Source of the DNA: Heterohyrax brucei
Lineage: Eukaryota; Chordata; Mammalia; Hyracoidea; Procaviidae
Direction: 5' to 3'
NCBI GenBank assembly: GCA_028571685.1
Contig: CM053143.1
Coordinates: forward strand, 315,001-379,000
DNA: 64,000 bases
Shown here: piece after piece, positions 1-11,826 of the stretch
How the letters are laid out: each line of letters starts with the position of its first letter
How positions within the stretch are numbered: position 1 is the first letter of the stretch
The notes under the pieces: generated by a model
Database searches by the model: none
What the model was told of the DNA's origin: nothing
What the model saw: the letters and a program-made list of their open reading frames with translations, nothing else
Program-made: the position numbers and the translations under genes

Positions 1-619
1 AAAGATTACATATAAAGAATTAAACTTCTGTTCAACTTCATACTTCTCCATAAATATCAGAAGACTGAGGGAATACGATACAGTTCTCAAGAAAAGAATT
101 AAAAACTCATTAATTTTGTGATTAAGGTCAAAACCCTACATATTTCTAAACATATAGTAACTCCAGGAATATAGTTAGCATCAACTATTTGTCAAATGTA
201 CTGTGGAATAAGTTTTATAAAACCAACTAATAGATGGTAAGACCGTGGCAAAATGATCAGCTCTGAATCCATTTAAATATAGGGTTAACACTAAAACTCT
301 GCTACAGATCAAGAGCAGAAAGTAAATGTTTCAAATGATGAAAAGGTAGAACTAATGCTAATAATGCAAATTGGGACTGGAAGAAATAATATATTAGGTA
401 GTGGTAATGACTGCATTTTTTTAATTAAAAATGAAAAATGATACTATCAGTAAAGCAACACTGGGTCACATACTTACAACTTGATCACTGTGTGATATAG
501 AAACAGACTTGAAATAATTTAAGCATTTTTTGTCTTAGACAAAAGATGATCATATTTCAAATTAAGCTTTTCAAAAGCATTCCGTGTTCAAAGAGATTAG
601 ACAAATCTCTAGCACTTGT
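1..619. other. AT-rich intergenic sequence, nothing recognised
   Basis: No gene, clear repeat or sizeable reading frame. The short frame starting at 546 runs into the RTE fragment that follows. Confidence 0.6.
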
Positions 620-848
620 TAGGTTGCTAAGTGCCATCAAATCTAGTACAACTCATAGTGGCCCTATATGCAACAGAATGAAACACTCTCTAGTCCTGTG
701 CCATTCTCCCAGTCATTGCTGTTTGAGCCTATTGTTGAGACACTGTATCAGTCCACCTCAGTGAGGGTCTTCCTATTTTTCACTGACCCTCCACTTTACC
801 AAGCATGAAACCCTTTCAGCCCAATTAAATTCTTCCTGGAACAAGGTA
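620..848 (-). mobile_element. RTE LINE 3'-end fragment
   Basis: Begins with a degraded form of the RTE 3' tail (TTAGGTTGCTAAGTGCCATC, then ACTCATAGTGGCCCTATATG) and continues with the antisense RTE terminal region (ACCCTCCACTTTACCAAGCATGA). The same blocks appear at 23503 and 43932. Heavily 5'-truncated and diverged. Confidence 0.75.
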
Positions 849-1165
849 AAGCATTAAGGAATCAACGAATATCTTAAAAATTTTATCAATATCTATCTAA
901 AACGTTTTAGGCTTTTTGTCTTTTCCCCTTACTGACACTTCACCTTTCCTCCAAACACCCTTGCTGGGTTAAAGAATTGAATCTAGTTTTGAATCACTTC
1001 CCATGTTATTACCTTTAAAAAAGAGTTCTTATTGCTTTGTTAGACAATTACTTTTTTTGGAAAACTACATCTGGTAATGCACACTGATAGACTACATAAA
1101 ATATTGCATGCTAGTTGTTGTTTGAACATTCATTTATGTAACTGTATACGTCGACAGAATTTCAA
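849..1165. other. unassigned AT-rich sequence
   Basis: No gene or family recognised. It ends at the left target duplication of the next L1. Confidence 0.5.
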
Positions 1166-3164
1166 AATAATTCCACACTCACCTTACACAAAAATGAACT
1201 CCAGCTGGATAAAAGACCTAAATATCAAACCTAAAACGATAAAGCACATCCAAGAAAAGGTAGGAACAACAATGGAAGTTTTAATACACAATGAGGACAG
1301 ACTCCAAAATCTGTCAAACAAACCACAATCAACTGAAGAGAAAATAGATAAATGGGAACTATTAAGAATCAAACACTTTTGCTCATCCAAAGACTTTATT
1401 AATAGAATTAAAAGAATACCCACAGAATGGGAAAAAATATTTGGCAATTCTATGTCAGACCAATGCCTGATGTCCATAATCTGTAAGATACTAGAAAATA
1501 TCAGTAAGAAGAAGATAAACCATCCAATTAAGCGATGGGCAAAGGAGATGGACAGACATTTCACTGAAGAGGAGATTCAGGCAGCCAAAAAACACAAATG
1601 GACATGTTCACGATCTTTAGTTATTAAAGAATTCAAATCAAGATGACAATGAGATACCATCTCACCCCAACAAGATTGGCCATGATCCAGAAAATACAAA
1701 ACAACAAATGCTAGACAGGCTGTGGAGAAAGTGGAACCCTCCTAAACTGTTGGTGGGGTTGCAAAATGGTCCAGCCTCTTTGGAAGGCAATCTGGCGCTT
1801 CCTTAAAAAAAATGGATATCGATATACCATTTGACCCGGTAATTCCACTACTTGGAATATATCCTACAGAATCAAGGCCTTTCACACCAACAGACACATG
1901 CATGAGAATGTTTATCACAGCACAGTCCACAATAGCAAAAAGATGGAATCAACCCAGATGCCCAACAACAGAAGAATGGATAGGTAAACTATGGTACATA
2001 TACTCAATGGAGCACTACGCAATGATAAAGAATAACGATGATTCCAGGAAACATCTCCTAACCTGGTTTCAACTGGAAGACATTATGTTGAGTGAAAGTA
2101 GTCAGCGACAAAGGGACAAATACTGTATGAGACCTCTACGATAAGATCTCAAAAACAGACTTGTGTATAGAAGAAAAGACTCTTTGACAGCTTCAAGTGA
2201 AGGGAGGGTGGGAGGCTGGGAGGGGGAGGGTTTAGTTTAGATAGTTGCTAGAAATCTGGTTGGGAGAAAGCAGTGATAGCACGCATTACAAACAAGAAAA
2301 ACATTAAGTGGACTTCAGCATAACTTGAGTACTCCTTCCATCTTAACCCAATATTGCAAGGATAGAGCAGCTGGGGCAGGGAGCAGGGGACAATGCTCTT
2401 AGGTGAATTCCAGGCCAATTGGCACAACTAGCGTTTTGCTAAGAGAGCTGTCTGCACCCCACATTGGTGAGTGGCCTCTGGGGTCTTAAAAGCTGCCAAG
2501 CTGCCATCCGAGGACACAGCAAATGGTCCCAACTCAGCAGGAACAGATGCTCACCGAGGTCCAAAATGACATGTGGTGAAGACAACCTAGAAGACAGAGA
2601 GACCCACAAGAGTTGGTGCCTACATCGACCTGGGACCGGAAGAACCGGATGGTGCCTGGCCACCACCAGTGATAGCCACGATGGAGCTCACAGAGAGGAG
2701 TCTCACTGGCAACACAAGAATAAAAAGGGGTGCATCCTGAGATCTCCACTAAAAGACCTCAATTGACTGTCCAGCGGTTTCTGGGTTCCCCTGAGGGCAT
2801 GGCCCCTGGCCCTGATGCTTCCCTTACTCATAAATTATAGCAAAGGTCCACTCTTTGGACAGGAATGGATTGGATTTGGCAATGCAGAGTGACCATATAT
2901 TGGTTGCACTTTATGGTTCTATACATCTATAGGATATCATCCTGCTGACCTCTGGCTGGAGGAAGGAGAGTGGGTGGAGAGGAGCGGAAAGGAGGCTGTT
3001 GGGAGGATGAGACATGTATGGCGCAGAGAGGAATAGTGTGCAGTCACTGGACAGGGAGAGCAGTGGAAGCTGCATACAGGTGGGCATGTAAATTTATACG
3101 GGAATGTACATTTTCACTCAGTCATGTTAAATAAAAAAGAAAAAAATAATAATAATTCCACACT
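1166..3164 (+). mobile_element. 5'-truncated L1 with 14-bp target-site duplication
   Basis: AATAATTCCACACT occurs at 1166-1179 and again at 3151-3164, flanking an L1 body of 1180-3150. The body starts in the 3' part of ORF2 (SSWIKDLNIKPKTIKHIQEK, then the C-terminal block DIDIPFDPVIPLLGIYP), has the ORF2 stop near 2142, then about 1 kb of 3'UTR and an A-rich tail (AAATAAAAAAGAAAAAAA). Several in-frame stops and frame shifts make it inactive. It serves as a local reference for the lineage L1 3' end. Confidence 0.93.
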
Positions 3165-3239
3165 TTAAAAGTGTTTCTTATAAAACAGGTACAAAAATTT
3201 GTAAAATTCATTGCATACTTGTCCTGTAAGGTTGATATT

Positions 3240-3724
3240 CTAAATAACTAACAATAGTCTGGAAGCTACAGGCAATGGTATCTATGAAATGACAGATTAA
3301 TATTCAGGGAGATGCAAATAAAAACAAAGATGGAATATGCTACGAAACCACTGAAACGACTATAATGAAAAAGATCAGCAACATCAAATCTACCAAAGGC
3401 TATGGAGCAACCAGAATACATTGCTAGTGCTATATAAAAGGGCACAACCACTTTGGAGAATTCTTTAAAATTTTTTCAATAGTTAACTACACATCCACTC
3501 TCTAATGTAGCAAATACAGACATATATATTCAAGAACCAAAGAAAACATATGTCTGCAAAAACCTTGAATAAGAATATTTGCATTAGCTTTACTCATAGT
3601 CTCCAAAACATGGAAACAGCCTGATGTCTATTAACAGAGGAATGAATAAACAAAGTATTATATATCTATACGATAGAAAACAACAATAAAAAAGGAACAA
3701 AATTGATGCTATATGTAACAACAT
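3240..3724 (+). mobile_element. ancient L1 (L1M-type) remnant, left part
   Basis: Degraded ORF2 3' and 3'UTR sequence (GATGCAAATAAAAACAAAG, later CATGGAAACAGCCTGATGTC). It is cut by the antisense L1 tail at 3734-4390 and resumes at about 4400. Confidence 0.7.
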
Positions 3725-4399
3725 AGATGAGTCTCCTTTTTTTTTTAATATTATGATTGAATGAAAATGTACATTCACATATAAATTTGCATGCCCACCT
3801 ATATGCAGCTTCCACTGCTCTCCCTGCCCAGTGACAGCACACACTTCCTCTCTGCTCCATACATGTTTCATCCTCCCAACAGTCTCCTTTCCCCTCCTAG
3901 CCACCCACTCCCCTTCCTCCAGTAAGAGGTCAGCAGGATAATATCCTATAGATGCATAGAACCATAAAGTGCACCCAAGATATGGTCATTCTGCGTAGCC
4001 AAGTCCAATCCATCGCTGTCTGCAGAGTAGACCTTCATTATGGTTTATGGGCAGGGGCAGCATCAGGGCCAGGGGCCATGCTCCCACAGGAACCCCGAAG
4101 CCCCTGGACCATCAACTGTGGTCCTTCAGTGGAGATTTCAGGGTGCACCCTTTTTTATTCTCGTGTTGCCAGTGAGACTCAACTTTGTGAGGTCCATCGT
4201 GGCTATCACTGGTGGTGGCCGGGCACCATCTGGTTCTTATGGTCATGAGTTGATGTAGACACCCAGTCATGTGGGTCTCTGTGTTCTCTGAGTTCTCTTT
4301 CCCCCATGTCATTTTGGTCCTCGGTGATCATCCTTTCCTGCTCAGTTGGGACCATTTGCTGTACTCATTTGGCAGCTTTCAAGACCCCAGAGATGAGTC
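3725..4399 (-). mobile_element. L1 3'UTR insertion, antisense, with target-site duplication
   Basis: The element starts with a T tract at 3737 and reads as the reverse complement of the L1 3'UTR seen at 2480-3150, ending at AAGACCCCAG. AGATGAGTC flanks it at 3725-3733 and 4391-4399. It is a roughly 650-bp 5'-truncated insertion into an older L1. Confidence 0.88.
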
Positions 4400-4690
4400 G
4401 TTTGTTTGAATTAAAAAAAAAAAAAAAGGCACAAAAAGAGGCATACCACACATTTCCATTTACATGTGATTCTATAACAGGCAAAGCTAACCATGATACC
4501 ACAAACCATATTAGTCATTGTTTAGGAAGAAGAGCTGACTTGGGGAGGTTCACAAGAGAACTATCTGGTATGATGAAAATGTTCTATGAAGTGTCAGGCA
4601 CGTAAGCATTTCTCAAACTGAATAGCATTCTTAAGATCTGAACATTTTACTGTGTGTAAATTATAACTCAATAGACAATACTTTTTAAAT
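4400..4690 (+). mobile_element. ancient L1 (L1M-type) remnant, right part
   Basis: Continues the interrupted element: CATTTACATGTGATTCTATA, then ATGAAAATGTTCTATGAAGT, ending TGTAAATTATAACTCAATAG. This is the standard 3' end of old mammalian L1 families. A poly(A) stretch at 4413-4427 lies inside it. Confidence 0.72.
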
Positions 4691-5794
4691 ACACTGAAAA
4701 TTATCCCCCATAAATTTTACTTGATCTTGTTTCTGAATTTTTTAAATGCATACATGAATAAGTATCCATAAATTGAAACAATTAAAAGTAAGGGGCTAAG
4801 TTATGTCTTTGAAAAGTTTAAATTCTAGACTACCAATAACTTGAATATCTAATTCAATGTCTTTTTCACTCAGGTCAGGTATGTATGAAGCTGGGATGCC
4901 AACATTTAATAAATTCATTGGGATGTTTGGAGAACAATTTCAAGATCTCTAAAATAGTAAGACAAGAAAATTATTTTTAATATATAATATGGCATAACTT
5001 GGTGGACAAAGTAAAAGTCAATGTTCATTTCCACAGCATTACCTAGTTTGTGCTACATTTTAATTTCAGAGAAGTGAGACTAAGTAAGATGAATGTAAAA
5101 AGAGGACAGGTCATTGTAATTTTACATATAATTGATTTGGGGGATGAGGGTAATCAGAGAACTTTTCTGGACATTGATTTGTGTAAATAGCTTAGTATAC
5201 TGTATCACATAAAGAAGAGGTCAACTTACTGAGTTGGACAGCTGAGGGAAGGGGAAAGTGCTGCACTGACTAGGCAGCAGGTTGGCATTAATTACTGGCT
5301 AATGGAATCATGACTGCATTTGGCTGAGTTCCATTTCATATGGGACTCAGGTAAAGTGTTATCTCCAAGGGCAATAATGCTTATCAGGATACAGAGGAAC
5401 ATACAGAAAATCTATATAGAAACAGAAAAAGGATCAGGTACAATGTGAGCCATGAATCATAGCAATTTACAGCCTAACTATTAAATAAATTCAGATAAAG
5501 CAGAAATATTTGAACCTAACTGTAGAACCAGATGTTTAGAACCACATTTTTATCTATAACAAACAATTATAACTTCTATAACAATTACTCTAGTTTTTAG
5601 TAGTACATGCAAGAAAGTGGGCAGGTGGACATAGAAAAGAAATATTCAAGAGGAAACATCTGACAGCAGTGAATTGTATAGGTGACAGCAAGACATATTG
5701 TCAAGTCTGTCTAAGAAGATGACATTTATATTTAATCAGCTTCACAGTATTTTTGAAAATCAGAAATGTTCTAGCACAAAGAAAGATTTCTATC
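4691..5794. other. AT-rich intergenic sequence
   Basis: No gene or repeat family recognised. Reading frames are short and unsupported. Confidence 0.5.
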
Positions 5795-5985
5795 TCCAAC
5801 ACTCATTGGCTATGTTTTTTGGGGCAAGTTACTAAAAAGTCTCAGAGTTTTAGTACCTCCATCGGTGAAATACAGGTGATGACAATATCTACATCATAAA
5901 GTGTTTGAGAAGATTAATAATAAAATGCATGCAAAGCATTTAGCACAATGCTTAAGGCAAAATGAGACCCAACAGATGTTAAAAT
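5795..5985 (+). mobile_element. MIR SINE
   Basis: Shows the MIR order: GGGGCAAGTTACTAAAAAGT, then CCTCCATCGGTGAAATACAG, then CATTTAGCACAATGC. Strongly diverged, as expected for this old family. Confidence 0.75.
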
Positions 5986-5992
5986 ATAAAGA

Positions 5993-6081
5993 CAGAGATG
6001 GATGCAAGGATGGGTGGGTGGATGGATGAGTGGATGCATGTAGATAGACAGGCAGACAGACATCATAGACAGATAGATAGA
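5993..6081. repeat. GGAT/GATA-rich microsatellite
   Basis: Imperfect GGATG/GGTG units shift into GACA and GATA units. It explains the artificial Ser/His/Pro-rich frame on the opposite strand. Confidence 0.85.
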
Positions 6082-6212
6082 TATTAGCAAGGGAAAAAAA
6101 TTAACAGACACATATAAAACTCAGCTTACTGCTTATGACAGAGATTGGCTAGATATTTACCAAACAAACCTGTTTCTTCTTCCTCATGTGTCCACAGCTA
6201 GCTCACATGCCC

Positions 6213-6370
6213 TAAACTCATTGCCATCGAATAAATTCCAACTCACAGCAACCCTACAGAACAGAGTAGAACTGTCCCAGGAGGTTTCCAAGGAATAGCT
6301 GGGGGATTCAAATTGCAGACCTTTGGGTCAGCAGCCTGAACTCTTAACCACTCTGCCACTGGGGCTCCTT
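6213..6370 (-). mobile_element. AfroSINE
   Basis: Reverse-oriented full-length copy: CAACTCACAGCAACCCTACA, GTTTCCAAGGAATAGC, then CTTAACCACTCTGCCACTGG. The tRNA-like head with box-B-like sequence is at the right end and the RTE-like tail at the left. Confidence 0.9.
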
Positions 6371-7216
6371 ACATGTCCTAATCTCACAAAGTATGGTGGC
6401 TCCAGGTACTGAGCTCCTGCCACAGGAGTGGGCAGGGATGTGCACTGCCCCTTGCCAGATAGTGGGTAAAATCGTCTCGTGATTTGTATTTCCTACATAC
6501 GCTCTTTCCCCTCTGCCAGCTGAACACTGGAAGTCGCTTGCTGAAGGCTGGCAGGACCTGGATCTCTGGCTGCAAGGGCAGAGGCTGCTGTCACCATTCT
6601 TCATGTGTCTTCATCACACTTTCCATAGCTTTAAGGGCATGCAAAATAAATCTCTGAGTTAAGGTCACAGAAATATGGGACATCACCTACTGCATTATAA
6701 TCCAAATATTTCTTATTACAGGATGCCAGTTTCACACTTCTGCTGTATGTACTAATAGCATAACAGTGTTAATTTTGGTTCCAAGTAAAATAAAACCTTC
6801 TCCAGTGGCGTCAACCTAAAGGCATTCATTCTATTTGTTAAAAAAGGGAAGGAAACAAAAAGTTCAAAAGTAGCAGTTATTGTCTTATTTAAGCATCTAT
6901 TCAGTATCTCTGGGAGTCTCTTGGTCATTCCCTCATCATTGCAAAATAGTTGCTACAGCTCCCACCGTCACCTTCATGTTCAAGGAAGGCTGAAAGTAGA
7001 AAAGCTAACTGCATCTGTCTCCTTTCATTAGGAAAGTTAATTTTTTCTCATTCTGCCAGCAAAAATCAACCCACGTGTCACCGGCAGAAGTGTATCATCT
7101 CTAGCTCCAAGGAAGGAGACAAAAGTAAACATTTAAAGGGACACATGTTGCCCCAGATAAAACTATGGTCCTATTACCAAGGAAGAACCGAGGAAAGGAT
7201 AGTGGCTAAGTAACCG
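6371..7216. other. non-repetitive or unassigned sequence
   Basis: Slightly GC-richer at 6395-6610. No exon-like frame with splice signals and no repeat family I can name. Confidence 0.45.
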
Positions 7217-7384
7217 GCAGTATCATTTGGTGCCCAGTTAAGAGCTCAATTGCTAACCAAAAAGTTGGCAGTTCAAATGCTCCAGCTGCTGCTTGGAAAC
7301 CTATGGGGAAAGTTCTACTGTGTTCTATAGGGTCACTATGAGTCAGAATCAACTCAACAGCAACCAACTTTTTTGGTTTTATTG
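7217..7384 (+). mobile_element. AfroSINE
   Basis: Forward copy with AGTTAAGAGCTCAATTGCTA, GGGTCACTATGAGTCAGAAT and a TTTTTTGGTTTT tail. Confidence 0.9.
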
Positions 7385-8136
7385 GCAATATCTGCTATAT
7401 GTAGGGGTAACAATGAACTGAAATCTGTCCAGGTATACTTTTGTACAGAGGATACACAAATCCTGGAAAAGTTAGGAGGGAGACTATTTTACTGAATGCC
7501 TGAAGTTAATAGATACAATCATAGCTCTGGAAAGACTCTATGTTTTTACCTATTTATAACTTCTGCTTCCACATGGAAAGCTACTTGCCACCTGAAAACT
7601 CTGCTGTCTCTTCATGGGCTTCCTTCTTGTCTCCTATACAGTGAAAAGAGAAACAAAAACATCTGGTGTCTGTATAAAGGCTTTTAAAGTTACAGGAAAG
7701 GGAGAGTATGTATACAAGTTTTCTGGTATAAAGCTTCAGAATCTTCCATATACACTGGTTTATTTAATCAATCGATTTTTACATTTAATTTAATTTTAAT
7801 TAATTAGATAACTATCTTCTCACTGAGATTTGAGTGCATGATGGCAATGAAGAATGCATTGACATCTTTTCTATTTATCTTACCTGAAGTTTCTAATTAA
7901 CCAACTCTCTCAAGTGACTCTTCTGTAAAATATACTTTTGCCCAGGTGCAAATATTTAGAAACTATTTTTATACATTACATTTATAATAGATTTTACTTG
8001 TTTTGTTAGATTCATGGATGATAATAATTATTTATTTGAAGGTTAACTGTTTTTCTTTTTCCTTTTTGGGCGTGGGGTAGTTTTAGCAGAGAAGTTCAAC
8101 ATCTTCTGAAATTTCTGGTGTACTACATATGTATTT
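7385..8136. other. AT-rich intergenic sequence
   Basis: Nothing recognised. Confidence 0.5.
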
Positions 8137-8288
8137 AGGAAACCTGGTGGTGTAATGGTTAAAAACTACAGCTGTTAACCAAAACATTGGCAGTTAAAAC
8201 CCACCAGGCATTCCACGAAATCATACGCAGCAGTTCTACTCTATCCTGTAGGGTGACTATGAGTTGGAATTAATTCAACAGTAATAGA
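8137..8288 (+). mobile_element. AfroSINE
   Basis: GGAAACCTGGTGGTGTAATG head and GGGTGACTATGAGTTGGAAT tail. First of three copies within 640 bp. Confidence 0.9.
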
Positions 8289-8412
8289 TCTATACATGTA
8301 TTCACAGTGTTTATGTATCCTATTTATTTTGCTTGCAAACATTTTCTCCGAAATAAAAAAATAATTGTAAGGGTACATTTACATAACACATTTTCTGTGA
8401 TTACTTGTTAAT

Positions 8413-8588
8413 ACAAAAAAAACCCAAACCTATTCCCATTGAGTCCATTCCAACTCATAATGACCCTATATGACAGAGTAGAACTGCTCCATAGAGTTTC
8501 CAAGGAACACCTGGGGGATTGAAACTGCCAACCTTTGAGTTAGTAGCCGTAGCACTTAACTAGTATTCCACCAGCATTTCCTGGTAAC
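8413..8588 (-). mobile_element. AfroSINE
   Basis: Reverse copy: AACTCATAATGACCCTATAT, GTTTCCAAGGAACACCTGG, head ending near GCATTTCCTGG. Confidence 0.9.
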
Positions 8589-8604
8589 AAATTTAAAAAA
8601 AAAA

Positions 8605-8767
8605 AAGAAAAGCCCAGTGCTATCAAGTTGGTTCTGACTCATAGCAACCCTATATGATGGAGTAGAACTTCCCAATAGAGTTTCCAAGGAGTGACTGGTG
8701 GATTTGCACTACTGACCTTTTGGTGAGCAGCCAGAGCACTTAACCACTATGCCTCCATGGTTTCCTG
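8605..8767 (-). mobile_element. AfroSINE
   Basis: Reverse copy: CTCATAGCAACCCTATATGA, then CACTTAACCACTATGCCTCC and ATGGTTTCCTG. It lies tail-to-head beside the copy at 8413. Confidence 0.9.
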
Positions 8768-8912
8768 TTAACATATAACCAAAGGAATTCCCACATGAAT
8801 GTATTTGTTACCTAGACAAACATATAAAAAACCTAGTATTTACCATCTGCAAATTTTTCAAATAAGCATTCATTAATCCTGAAACTTACGGCTGGCTAAT
8901 ATTTTCTGTTTG

Positions 8913-8914
<2 letters not shown>

Positions 8915-8956
<42 letters not shown>
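8915..8956. repeat. (GT)n microsatellite, about 21 units
   Basis: Uninterrupted GT dinucleotides; likely polymorphic. Confidence 0.98.
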
Positions 8957-8958
<2 letters not shown>

Positions 8959-9125
8959 GCAAAGGCCAAAATGTGTAACACTGACCTGAAAGAACCATGA
9001 CAGAGATCAAGTAATCTTCATGATACACAGGCATTGCATTTTATTACTAAAGATACTTTTTCCTTATTAGATTGTGTTTAATAAAGGGGAAAGTACTCAC
9101 AGTAGTACCAGAATGGCATAGATTC

Positions 9126-11826
9126 TTTTTTTTATTATTAAATAAAAATTGAAAGTGTACATACTCTGTGCTTGCAATATTGGGTTAAGAGAGGAGGAGT
9201 ACACAAGTTGTGTTGAAGTCCCATTAATATTGACCTTCTTACCAATGTGTATTGTCATCAATTTCACCCAACCAAATTTCTAACAACTATCTAATTTAAA
9301 CTGTCGCCCCTTGTCCTCCCATCCTCCCACCCTCCCTACCCTTGCAGCTGTTAAAGAGTCTTTTCTGTTATGTATAAGTATGCTTTTAAGTTTTTATCGT
9401 AGGAGTCTCATATAATAATTGTCCTTCTGTTGCTGACTAGATTCACTCAACATAATGTCCTCCAGTTGAGACCAAATTGAGAGATGTTTCCTGCTATCAT
9501 CGTTGTTCTTTATCAATGAATAATACTCCATTGACTACATATATCAAAGTTTACGCATCCATTCTTCTTGGGGCATCTGGGTTAATTCCATCTTTTTGCT
9601 ATTGTGGACTGTGCCACGATGAACATTCGTGTGCATGTATCAGTTGGCGTGAATGGCCTTGATTTTGTAGGATGTATTCCAAGCAGAGGAATTACTGGGT
9701 CAAATGGTATATCTATATCCATTATTTTAAGGTAACACCAGATGGCTTTCCAAAGAGGTTGCACCATTCTGCAATCCCACCAACAGTGTAGGAGAGTTCC
9801 AATCTCTCCACAGCCTTTCCAACATTTAGTGTTTTGCGTTTGTTGGATCATGGCCAATCTTGTTGTGGTGAGATGGTATCTCGTTGTCGTTTTGATTTGA
9901 ATTTCTTTAATAATTAATGATCATGAGCATGGCCACATGTTTTTTTTTGGCTGCCTGGATCTCCTCTTTAGAGAAGTGTCGGTCCATCTCCTTTGCCCAT
10001 CGCTTAACTGACGATTTGTCTTTTTCTTATTGATATTTTGTAGAACTTTATAGATTACGGAGATCAGGCGTCAGTCTGACATAGAGTTGCCAAATATTTT
10101 TTCCCATTCTGTAGGTGGTCTTTTAATTCTTTTGATGAAGTCTTTGGATGAGCAGAAGTGTTTGATTCTTAGTAATTCCCATTTATCTATTTTCTCTCCT
10201 GATCAATGTGTTTTGTCAGCTTTTGAAGTCTGTCTATATTGTGTATTAAAACATCCATTGTTGACCCTATTTTATCTTGGATGAGCTTTACCATGTTAGC
10301 TTCTAGATTTAGGTCTTTTATCCAATTTGAGTTGCTTTTTGTATAAGGTGTGAGATACGGGTCTTGTTTCAATTTTTTGCAGAAGGATATCCAATTTTGC
10401 CAGCACCATTTGTTAAAGAGACTGTTCTTACCCCAGTTCAAAATCTTAGGACCTTTGTCAAATATCAGCTGTTTGTAGGAGGACGGTAGCATCTCTGTGG
10501 TCTCTATTTTGTTCCATTGGTCTATATGTCTCTTTTTGTAACAGTACCAGGCTGTTTTGACTACTGTGGCAGTGTAATAGGTTTTAAAGTCAGGTAGTGA
10601 GAAGCCTCCCAGTATATTCTTCTTTTTCAGCACTGCTTTCCTTATTTGGGGTTTCTTCCCTTTCCAAATAAAGCTGATAATTTATTTCTCCATCTCATTA
10701 AAAAATGTTGCCAGAAATTGTATTGGGATTGCATTATATAAGTAGAGTGTTTTGGGCAAAATAGACATTTTCACAATATTGAGTCTTCCTATCCATGAGC
10801 AGGGCAGATTACTCCACTTATGTAAGTCTCTCCTAGTTTCTTGTAGTACTGTTTTGTAGTTTTCTCTGTAAAGATCTCTTATTTCTCTAGTTAGATTTAT
10901 TCCTAGGTGTTTTATCTTCTTGGGGGCTATAGGAAATGGAATTGATTTAGTGATTTCTTCTTTAATAATTTTGCTGTTGGTATAAAGGAATCTTATTGAT
11001 TTAGTTACGTTTATCTTGTATCCCGATACTTTGCTGAATTCTTCTATTAGCTCTGATAGTTTACTTATGGATTTCTTTGGAAATCTTTACTTATGGATTT
11101 TCTTTTCTCTGTATAAACAATTGTATCACCTGCAAAGAGGGAAACCTTTACTTCTTCAGTGCCAATACTGATGCCTTTTCTTTCTTTGTCTTGTCTAATT
11201 GCTCTGGCTAGAACTTCCAGCACGATGTTGAATAGAAGTGCTGAGAGCAGGCATCCTTGTCTAGTTCCTGTTATCAAAGGGAATTCTTTCAGTCTTTCAC
11301 CATTCAGGATGATGAAAGCAGTTGGTTTTGCATAGATGCTACTGATTATATTGAGGAATTTTCCCTTTATTCTTACTTTTCTGAGAGTTTTAAGCATGAA
11401 TGAATGTTGAACTTTGTCAAATGCCTTTTCTGCATCAATTGACAAAATCAGATGATTTTTATCTTTGTGTTATTAATATGGTTGATTACATTAATTGTTT
11501 TTCTGATGTTGAACCAGTCTTGCATCTCTGGAAGGAAACCAACTTGATCAGGATGAATGATTGTTTTTATATGCTGTTGAATTCTATGGGCTAGAATTTT
11601 GTTGAAGATTTTTGCATCTAGATTCATGAGTGATATTGGTCTGTAATTTTCTTTTTTTGTGGGATCTTTCCCTGGTTTTGCTGTCAGGGTTGTGCTGGCT
11701 TCATAGAATGAATTTGGAAGTATTTCATCTCTTTTTATGGTGTGAAATAGCCTCATTAGTATTGGAGTTAATTCTTCTCTAAAAGTTTGGTAGAATTCTC
11801 CAGTGAAGCTGTCTGGGCCAGGAATT
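9126..11826 (-). mobile_element. L1 3' segment of a 5'-inverted (twin-primed) copy
   Basis: Reads as L1 on the minus strand from the T tract at 9126 to ORF2 at about 11826. Recognisable blocks include [20 protein letters not shown] at about 11700 down, the RT palm around 11115 and the ORF2 C terminus [19 protein letters not shown] near 9740. The catalytic FADD is FAGD here. About 700 bp of 3'UTR is missing compared with other local copies. The upstream part of the same element lies inverted next to it. Confidence 0.9.

Noticed and set aside
8137-8767. tRNA genes suggested by box-A/B-like sequence
   Set aside because: These are tRNA-derived SINE heads with no complete cloverleaf.
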